Shown: positions 1-3,486 of the stretch, piece after piece
How positions within the stretch are numbered: position 1 is the first letter of the stretch
How the letters are laid out: the number at the start of each line of letters is the position of its first letter
Source of the DNA: Candidatus Altarchaeota archaeon
Lineage (GTDB): Archaea; Altiarchaeota; Altiarchaeia; IMC4; QMZM01
Length of the DNA: 5,059 nt
NCBI GenBank assembly: GCA_015523055.1
Contig: WALD01000042.1
Span: forward strand, 1 to 5,059
Reading direction: 5' to 3'
Made by a program: the position numbers and the translations under genes
Notes under the pieces: generated by a model
Told to the model about the DNA's origin: nothing
What the model saw: only the letters and a program-made list of their open reading frames with translations
The model's database searches: none

Positions 1-1019
1 ATTACACCGACACCGTTGCTGAGGAGTTTGTCTGCCAAACCGAGGTCATCAATATCCCCAAAATGCGGGAAGAGGTAGAATGCTCCGGCTGGATCTACCC
101 TGGTGTCAGAAAGTCCGTTCATGCCCTTCACGAATCTATCCCTCCTTTCCTTTAATTCGATGACCATCCGATCCCTTTCCCCGATGACCTCCTCCTTGAA
201 CGCTGCAAGGGCCCCATACTGCACAAAGGAGGTTGCACAGGAGACCGACTGCGACTGTATAAGGTTCATCTTGTCTATCAGCTCCTGCTCTGGACAGGCA
301 CAATAGCCCAGTCTCCAGCCGGTCATGGAGAATTCCTTGGAGAAGCCGTTTACGGTTATGGTTTTTGGATAGATGCTGCCGGGAGAGAAGTGTTTTCCCT
401 CGTAAATAATCTTCTCGTAGATCTCGTCGGATAGAATCCAGCAGTCCTTTCGCTCGGCTATGTCAACTATCTTTCTTATCGTCTTTTCAGGATAGACCGC
501 CCCGGTCGGATTGTTGGGGGAATTCAGGAGGATTAATCTGGGTGAAGAATTCTCGAGGGTAGAGAGGAACTCTTCGTCGGGGATGAAATTATTTTCAGAA
601 TTCAGCGGGAGCCATGTTATTCTTCCCTCGGCGAGATTCACTATCTGCCCGTAGCTGACCCATGAGGGATCGGGAAGTGCCACTGTATCCCCCTTACCTA
701 TAAGTGCCATCACAGCCTCAAAGATTATCTGCTTTGCCCCGGCCGAGACGATAATATTCTCGGGGCCAATGTCCGGGAGATTATTCCCCCACCTGAACTT
801 CCTTGCCAGCATCTTCCTGAGCTCGGGAATTCCCCTCGTTGGGGTGTAGTGAATTTTTCCGTTCTCAAGGGCGCTGACTGCGGCTCTTGTAATCAGGCGG
901 GGTGTTATAAAGTTTGTCCTTCCTATTGTCAGGTCTATTATCCCCTCTTTATTTGCAAGTGAGGAATACCTGAAGGTTGCGGATTCCTCAACCCCTGATA
1001 GACGTGGTGCGAATTCCAT
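1..1019 (-). CDS. Class I/II pyridoxal-phosphate aminotransferase, C-terminus outside window
   Basis: A cytosolic PLP-dependent transaminase of the aspartate aminotransferase (fold type I) superfamily. I read 339 residues from ATG 1019 without a stop; the window ends before the last ~45-50 residues, so the C-terminal substrate-carboxylate arginine cannot be checked. Seen motifs: SAGAKQ (92-97, cofactor phosphate region), NSPNNPTG (166-173), SDEIY (197-201, Asp198 for the pyridine nitrogen, Tyr201 for O3'), and NGFSKEFSMTGWRLGY (224-239) with Lys228 as the Schiff-base lysine and Arg236. The segment that usually reads GEPDF near residue 33 is GRTNF here. The start is favoured because the family N-terminus follows at once and a TATA-like box lies 26 bases upstream; no Shine-Dalgarno is visible. 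The family is certain. The substrate (aspartate, aromatic, alanine or other) is not determined, so no symbol is given. It is divergent from the tRNA-His locus. Confidence 0.93.
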   Translation of the reverse strand, partial: MEFAPRLSGVEESATFRYSSLANKEGIIDLTIGRTNFITPRLITRAAVSALENGKIHYTPTRGIPELRKMLARKFRWGNNLPDIGPENIIVSAGAKQIIFEAVMALIGKGDTVALPDPSWVSYGQIVNLAEGRITWLPLNSENNFIPDEEFLSTLENSSPRLILLNSPNNPTGAVYPEKTIRKIVDIAERKDCWILSDEIYEKIIYEGKHFSPGSIYPKTITVNGFSKEFSMTGWRLGYCACPEQELIDKMNLIQSQSVSCATSFVQYGALAAFKEEVIGERDRMVIELKERRDRFVKGMNGLSDTRVDPAGAFYLFPHFGDIDDLGLADKLLSNGVGV

Positions 1020-1021
1020 TG

Positions 1022-1028
1022 TTTATTA
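1022..1028 (+). promoter_or_regulatory. TATA-like box for the tRNA-His locus
   Basis: TTTATTA lies about 30 bases upstream of the first copy of the tRNA-His 5' end (1057). No comparable AT box lies just upstream of the intact tRNA at 1170, where the sequence is GC-rich hairpin. This suggests that transcription starts before the 5' duplicate and runs through the hairpin segment into the intact tRNA. Inference from position. Confidence 0.35.
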
Positions 1029-1040
1029 CTTCTGAATCAA

Positions 1041-1050
1041 TGTTAATATC
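1041..1050 (-). promoter_or_regulatory. TATA-like box for the aminotransferase gene
   Basis: On the minus strand this reads GATATTAACA, centred about 26 bases before ATG 1019. That is the distance expected if transcription starts at or next to the start codon (leaderless archaeal transcript). It lies inside the short gap shared with the divergent tRNA locus, so the two promoters overlap or abut. Inferred from spacing and composition only. Confidence 0.4.
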
Positions 1051-1056
1051 TGCTAC

Positions 1057-1077
1057 GGCCGGGATAGGGTAGCGGTT
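1057..1077 (+). pseudogene. 5' fragment of tRNA-His (21-base exact duplicate)
   Basis: Bases 1057-1077 are identical to 1170-1190: the G(-1), the 5' acceptor strand GCCGGGA, the TA spacer and the D-arm up to the D-loop GGTT. After 1077 the sequence departs from the tRNA, and no matching 3' acceptor strand follows before the intact gene. It cannot form a tRNA by itself. It may mark the original tRNA start, split off by insertion of the 113-base unit, or be a partial duplication. Confidence 0.8.
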
Positions 1078-1163
1078 CAACCGCAAAATCGGTTGACGCT
1101 TTGAGCCACATACGCTTGCGCTAGTGGCTCGTGAATTCCCCCCTGGGTTCAGCAGAGGAATTC
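1077..1163 (+). repeat. Three consecutive stem-loops between tRNA-His 5' copies
   Basis: Three perfect stems follow one another. Hairpin 1 is TCAACCG/CGGTTGA (1077-1083 with 1090-1096) with loop CAAAAT. Hairpin 2 is GAGCCAC/GTGGCTC (1103-1109 with 1124-1130) with a 14-base loop containing CGCTTGCG. Hairpin 3 is GAATTCC/GGAATTC (1133-1139 with 1157-1163) enclosing a small CTG/CAG stem. No open reading frame is evident. The segment could be a structured RNA in the tRNA leader, a small palindromic mobile element, or both. Its layout resembles the segment inside pabB at 4012-4077. Confidence 0.6.
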
Positions 1164-1169
1164 AGATAT

Positions 1170-1242
1170 GGCCGGGATAGGGTAGCGGTTATCCTGCGAG
1201 CCTGTGGAGCTTGCGACTCGAGTTCAAATCTCGGTCCCGGCC
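1170..1242 (+). tRNA. trnH: tRNA-His (anticodon GTG)
   Basis: Delivers histidine to CAC/CAU codons. The cloverleaf is complete. Acceptor GCCGGGA (1171-1177) pairs with TCCCGGC (1235-1241). TA are positions 8-9. The D-arm has A14, G15, G18G19 and A21, with a G-U at 10-25. Anticodon stem CGAGC/GCTTG (1197-1201 with 1209-1213) carries loop CTGTGGA with GTG at 1204-1206. The variable loop is CGAC. T-stem TCGAG/CTCGG carries loop TTCAAAT. The histidine identity pair is visible: G(-1) at 1170 is encoded and faces discriminator C73 at 1242. The next bases are CA then T, so CCA is not fully encoded and must be added. The D-arm and overall sequence look archaeal. Bases 1170-1190 are duplicated at 1057-1077. 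A seven-T run follows at 1265. Confidence 0.96.
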
Positions 1243-1264
1243 CATCTTTAAAGGTTTAGCGGAG

Positions 1265-1271
1265 TTTTTTT
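1265..1271 (+). terminator. T-run terminator after tRNA-His
   Basis: Seven consecutive T residues on the plus strand, 22 bases after the tRNA 3' end, with no strong preceding hairpin. Archaeal RNA polymerase commonly stops at such runs. It also separates the tRNA from the convergent acetyltransferase gene that ends at 1293. Confidence 0.5.
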
Positions 1272-1292
1272 CAGACTGTATCCTTCCTGTAC

Positions 1293-1793
1293 TTAATCCT
1301 GGATTGTCATCAGGTCCAGGTACAATGTAGGGTATTTCTGTTTTTCTATCTTGGAGGTCGGCTTGAATTCATGCCTGAGGTAGAAATCTACTGACTCGGG
1401 TTTACTGTCTACTGTCACCAGCCGGCATCCGATTTCTGTGCTGTATTTTTTGGCTTGGTAAATTGTAGTGTATAAAAGAAATCTTCTGACCCCCAGACCT
1501 TGGTATTTCTGATGGACTGCGAGCCTGGCGATCTTGAATGCGGGAATGTTTGTTATGTTGAACTCATCCTGGTCTATGAGCTGTCTTTTCTTTACGCTGT
1601 CCATGGTCACCGAGTAAAAGCCGGCGATGCTCTTGTCGGGTTTTCTGCACAGATATGTTTTGGCTAATAATCTGTTCTGGTATCCAAGTGCGTCGTTTTG
1701 TATGAAGTCATCCAGATCTGGATCGTTGCAGGAGAAGTTAGAGAGATCATCTATTTCATTAATCGGTGAAATAATAAGTTTTTTCAGATCCAC
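1293..1793 (-). CDS. GNAT-family N-acetyltransferase, probable toxin of a toxin-antitoxin pair
   Basis: A 166-residue single-domain GNAT acetyltransferase, using acetyl-CoA as donor. Seen: N-terminal FSCNDPDLDDFI (20-31), the segment that in TacT/AtaT-like toxins usually reads like FdCg..~Ld.fl; strand IAGFYSVT (56-63); FKIARLAVHQKYQGLGVRR (86-104), the beta4-alpha3 acetyl-CoA pyrophosphate loop, with K96-x-x-G99-x-G101 in place of the usual R/Q at the first position; and VDFYLRHEF (135-143) with Tyr138 as the likely general acid. Members of this family that act as toxins acetylate the amino group of charged aminoacyl-tRNAs and stop translation; that role is inferred here. The start is GTG 1793: the frame has a stop at 1821-1823 and no better start codon between. 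It begins 20 bases after the upstream small gene. It converges on tRNA-His. It could instead be a GNAT with another small substrate. Confidence 0.85.
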   Translation of the reverse strand: MDLKKLIISPINEIDDLSNFSCNDPDLDDFIQNDALGYQNRLLAKTYLCRKPDKSIAGFYSVTMDSVKKRQLIDQDEFNITNIPAFKIARLAVHQKYQGLGVRRFLLYTTIYQAKKYSTEIGCRLVTVDSKPESVDFYLRHEFKPTSKIEKQKYPTLYLDLMTIQD

Positions 1794-1813
1794 TTTTTTA
1801 CAGGATAAAGAGG

Positions 1814-1960
1814 CTACGCTCTATGAACTTGTCTGTGGTATTGCTTACCCAGCTTATACATTCTCTGGGCCTTTGGACTAAGTTCCGGGTTTTCCAGATC
1901 CTTCAAAAGCCTCTTGAAGTCCTCCTTATCCAGGACCGTAGGTTCTATCGGATGAGCCAT
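1814..1960 (-). CDS. Small 48-residue protein, probable antitoxin of the GNAT pair
   Basis: An open frame from ATG 1960 to TAG 1816-1814 encodes 48 residues, rich in Lys, Arg, Leu and Glu, with no membrane segment or signal peptide. The central stretch TVLDKEDFKRLLKDLENPEL (8-27) resembles the C-terminal toxin-binding segment of antitoxins paired with GNAT toxins (the DUF1778/TacA type, commonly L..~D...f...L.~P). The N-terminal ribbon-helix-helix DNA-binding part of that family is absent, and an in-frame TAA about five codons upstream prevents extension. The start is supported by AGAGGT six bases before ATG, the clearest ribosome binding site in the window. It ends 20 bases before the acetyltransferase, so the two are probably co-transcribed. 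Being a gene is fairly likely from RBS, spacing and context; the antitoxin role is inferred. Confidence 0.65.
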   Translation of the reverse strand: MAHPIEPTVLDKEDFKRLLKDLENPELSPKAQRMYKLGKQYHRQVHRA

Positions 1961-1966
1961 CACATT

Positions 1967-1972
1967 ACCTCT
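1967..1972 (-). promoter_or_regulatory. Ribosome binding site of the small putative antitoxin gene
   Basis: Minus strand AGAGGT sits six bases before ATG 1960 and matches the anti-Shine-Dalgarno core GGAGGT except for one base. A possible TATA-like TTTTTAAGG lies further upstream at 2000-1992, which would give a short leader containing this site. The other protein genes here lack such a site. Confidence 0.6.
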
Positions 1973-2127
1973 TTATTATTGAGGCATTTATCCTTAAAAA
2001 TCTACAGTCAGCCACCTCACTATCCTCCAACTTCCCGAACCTTCCTCTTTTTGATGTATATGTGAGCAATTGATGAGCGATTAGGCGAGTTGTTGGGGGA
2101 TCAGACTTGCAGTATGTCTCCAGAACG

Positions 2128-2156
2128 TATAAAATTGCCCAAAAGAATGCCCAAAA
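2128..2156 (+). repeat. TATA-like box with two tandem TGCCCAAAA repeats
   Basis: TATAAAA (2128-2134) is followed at once by TGCCCAAAA at 2136-2144 and again at 2148-2156, a 12-base period. A plus-strand promoter with an operator would look like this. The nearest plus-strand feature downstream is the tRNA-like segment at 2173. Ino1 is about 180 bases away and has its own closer AT box. Function unknown; chance is possible in AT-rich DNA. Confidence 0.3.
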
Positions 2157-2172
2157 AATTGTTATCGGCATC

Positions 2173-2247
2173 TCCGGGGTAGTTAAGCAAGGATCCTGAT
2201 AATATTAACAGAGAAGTGAACTTTCTCTTTCAGTTTCAGTCCCGGCC
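2173..2247 (+). pseudogene. Degenerate tRNA-like sequence related to tRNA-His ends
   Basis: The 75-base segment matches tRNA-His at both ends, in order and at nearly the same spacing: 17 of 26 bases against 1171-1196 and 16 of 22 against 1222-1243, both without gaps, including the shared 3' GTCCCGGCCC. TCCGGGG (2173-2179) still pairs with TCCCGGC (2240-2246) except at the first base pair, and TA follows as in positions 8-9. Inside, GTTAA/TTAAC (2182-2186 with 2205-2209) sits where a D-arm would be. GAGAA/TTCTC (2211-2215 with 2223-2227) encloses a 7-base loop, GTGAACT, with T at position 33 and GAA at the anticodon place. No T-arm can form. Most likely a decayed tRNA copy or attachment-site remnant; the middle shows no similarity to tRNA-His. 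Confidence 0.45.
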
Positions 2248-2265
2248 CTCATAAGAATTTATGAG
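2248..2265 (+). other. Perfect 7-bp stem-loop after the tRNA-like segment
   Basis: CTCATAA (2248-2254) pairs with TTATGAG (2259-2265) around a four-base loop GAAT. No T-run follows, so it is not a standard terminator. It lies about 50 bases before ino1 and upstream of its likely TATA box, so it is not expected in the ino1 mRNA if that is leaderless. Confidence 0.4.
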
Positions 2266-2281
2266 ATAGCCGAAAAACTGG

Positions 2282-2290
2282 TAATATTTA
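2282..2290 (+). promoter_or_regulatory. TATA-like box for ino1
   Basis: TAATATTTA is centred about 29 bases before ATG 2315, suitable for an archaeal TATA box giving a leaderless or nearly leaderless mRNA. No Shine-Dalgarno precedes the ATG. A second AT-rich string, TATATAA at 2302-2308, is too near the start codon to serve as a TATA box for a transcript that includes it. Confidence 0.4.
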
Positions 2291-2314
2291 ATTCTAAAGA
2301 GTATATAATCTACC

Positions 2315-3445
2315 ATGAAGAGGATAAAGGTTGCCATAGTTGGTATTGGAAACTGTGCGAGTTCACTGATACAGGGTATCTATTATTATAAGGATAAAAA
2401 GCCGGATGACGCCATTGGGCTGATGCACTGGGACATTAACGGATATAAACCTCACAGTATCGAGGTTGTTGCCGCCTTTGACATAGACAAGAGGAAGGTT
2501 GATAAAGATGTTTCGCAGGCCATCTTTGAGCCTCCCAACTGCACGAAGGTGTTCTTCAGGGAAGTTCCGTTCATGGATGTCAGGGTAAAGATTGGATTTT
2601 TGCTGGATGGAGTTGCAAGGCATATGCTCAATTATCCGGTAGATAAGACCTTTCTGATTGATGAATATCTCGATGACTTCGTTTCTGATACGGAGATTGA
2701 GAAGGCGAAGGAGAGGATTGTCAATGAGTTGAAGGAGAGCAAGGCCGAGATACTGCTCAATTATCTTCCTGTAGGAAGTCAAAAGGCGACTGAATTCTAT
2801 GCTGAATGCTGCCTTGAGGCAGGGGTTGCAATGATAAACTGTCTGCCGGTGTTTATTGCGTCTAATCCCCTCTGGGCCAGGAGGTTTGAGGAGAAGAGGA
2901 TTCCTATTGTGGGAGATGATATCAAATCGCAATTGGGGGCGACTATTATTCATCGCAGCCTGGCGAGGCTGTTTGACAGGAGAGGTATCAAGCTCGACAG
3001 GACATATCAGCTTAATACCGGGGGGAATACAGACTTCCTGAACATGCTGAACAGAGACAGGCTTGCCTCAAAAAAGATATCCAAGACCGAGGCAGTTCAA
3101 TCCCAGTTGAAGAAGCCGCTGGATCCGGATAACATCCATATTGGCCCATCCGATTATGTGCCATGGCAGAAGGACAACAAGCTCTGCTTTCTGAGGATGG
3201 AGGGCAGGATGTTTGGAGACGTCCCCATGAATCTTGAGCTAAGGCTGAGCGTCGAGGATTCGCCGAATTCTGCCGGCTCTGCTATTGATGCGATAAGGTG
3301 TTGCAAATTGGCACTGGAAAGGGGGGTGGGCGGACCTCTCACATCTATTTCAGCATATACAATGAAACACCCCCTAAAACAGTTCCCGGACGAACTTGCA
3401 AGGGATATGGTTGATGAATTTATCCAGGGGAAGCGTGAGAGGTAG
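2315..3445 (+). CDS. ino1: Myo-inositol-1-phosphate synthase
   Basis: Converts D-glucose 6-phosphate to 1D-myo-inositol 3-phosphate (L-myo-inositol 1-phosphate) in an NAD+-dependent oxidation, aldol-type cyclisation and reduction. In archaea the product feeds archaetidylinositol lipids or, in some heat-loving species, di-inositol phosphate solutes. The 376 residues match the short archaeal/actinobacterial form, not the ~500-residue eukaryotic one. Seen: N-terminal Rossmann motif VGIGNCASS (9-17), Asp56 at the end of strand 2 (AAFDID), NYLPVGSQ (149-156), GDDIKSQLGAT (200-210) with Lys204 in the catalytic domain, NTGGNTDF (234-241), SDYVPW (279-284), and SPNSAG (316-321) where the Rossmann part resumes. 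All expected blocks are present without gaps. ATG 2315 is right because the dinucleotide fold begins at residue 5. A six-T run follows the stop, and pabB begins 41 bases later. Confidence 0.96.
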   Translation: MKRIKVAIVGIGNCASSLIQGIYYYKDKKPDDAIGLMHWDINGYKPHSIEVVAAFDIDKRKVDKDVSQAIFEPPNCTKVFFREVPFMDVRVKIGFLLDGVARHMLNYPVDKTFLIDEYLDDFVSDTEIEKAKERIVNELKESKAEILLNYLPVGSQKATEFYAECCLEAGVAMINCLPVFIASNPLWARRFEEKRIPIVGDDIKSQLGATIIHRSLARLFDRRGIKLDRTYQLNTGGNTDFLNMLNRDRLASKKISKTEAVQSQLKKPLDPDNIHIGPSDYVPWQKDNKLCFLRMEGRMFGDVPMNLELRLSVEDSPNSAGSAIDAIRCCKLALERGVGGPLTSISAYTMKHPLKQFPDELARDMVDEFIQGKRER

Positions 3446-3446
3446 G

Positions 3447-3452
3447 TTTTTT
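3447..3452 (+). terminator. T-run after ino1
   Basis: Six T residues begin two bases after the ino1 TAG codon, without a preceding hairpin. This fits an archaeal poly-T stop site and, with the AT box just downstream, suggests that pabB is not simply the second gene of an ino1 transcript. Confidence 0.4.
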
Positions 3453-3460
3453 CTATTTAT
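3453..3460 (+). promoter_or_regulatory. TATA-like box for pabB
   Basis: CTATTTAT is centred about 30 bases before ATG 3487, the same geometry as upstream of ino1 and the aminotransferase. The only purine-rich bases before the ATG, CAGG, touch the start codon and are too close to serve as a Shine-Dalgarno. A leaderless pabB mRNA is inferred. Confidence 0.4.
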
Positions 3461-3486
3461 CTCTGTTGTCTAATTAAATTGTCAGG

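Larger units (their letters stand above)
1961..2314. other. 354-base gene-poor stretch between the GNAT operon and ino1
   Basis: I see no convincing protein gene. A 68-codon minus-strand frame (2171-1965) and a 40-codon plus-strand frame without ATG (ending in TGA near 2198) have no recognisable motif or RBS. The stretch holds the RBS of the small gene, a tandem 9-base repeat beside a TATA-like box (2128-2156), a tRNA-like structure (2173-2247), a perfect 7-bp hairpin (2248-2265) and the ino1 promoter region. Confidence 0.5.

Noticed and set aside
1057..1163. A second complete tRNA beginning at 1057
   Set aside because: No 3' strand complementary to GCCGGGA and no proper T-arm occur before the intact tRNA; the three stems do not form a cloverleaf with this 5' end.
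1627..2065. Two plus-strand frames of 84 and 80 codons
   Set aside because: They lie antisense to the GNAT gene and the small gene, which have family motifs or an RBS; these are shadows.
1965..2171. 68-codon minus-strand frame upstream of the small antitoxin-like gene
   Set aside because: No recognisable motif or RBS, it overlaps the RBS of the small gene and the TATA/repeat region, and its composition is ordinary for AT-rich intergenic DNA.
2302..2309. Bacterial-type -10 box (TATAAT) just before ino1
   Set aside because: It is only six bases from the ATG and no -35 partner is evident; the archaeal tRNA and the AT boxes at -26 to -30 fit the other genes better.
2363..2953. 196-codon frame antisense to ino1
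   Set aside because: The plus strand encodes a complete, motif-rich inositol-1-phosphate synthase; the antisense frame shows no family features.
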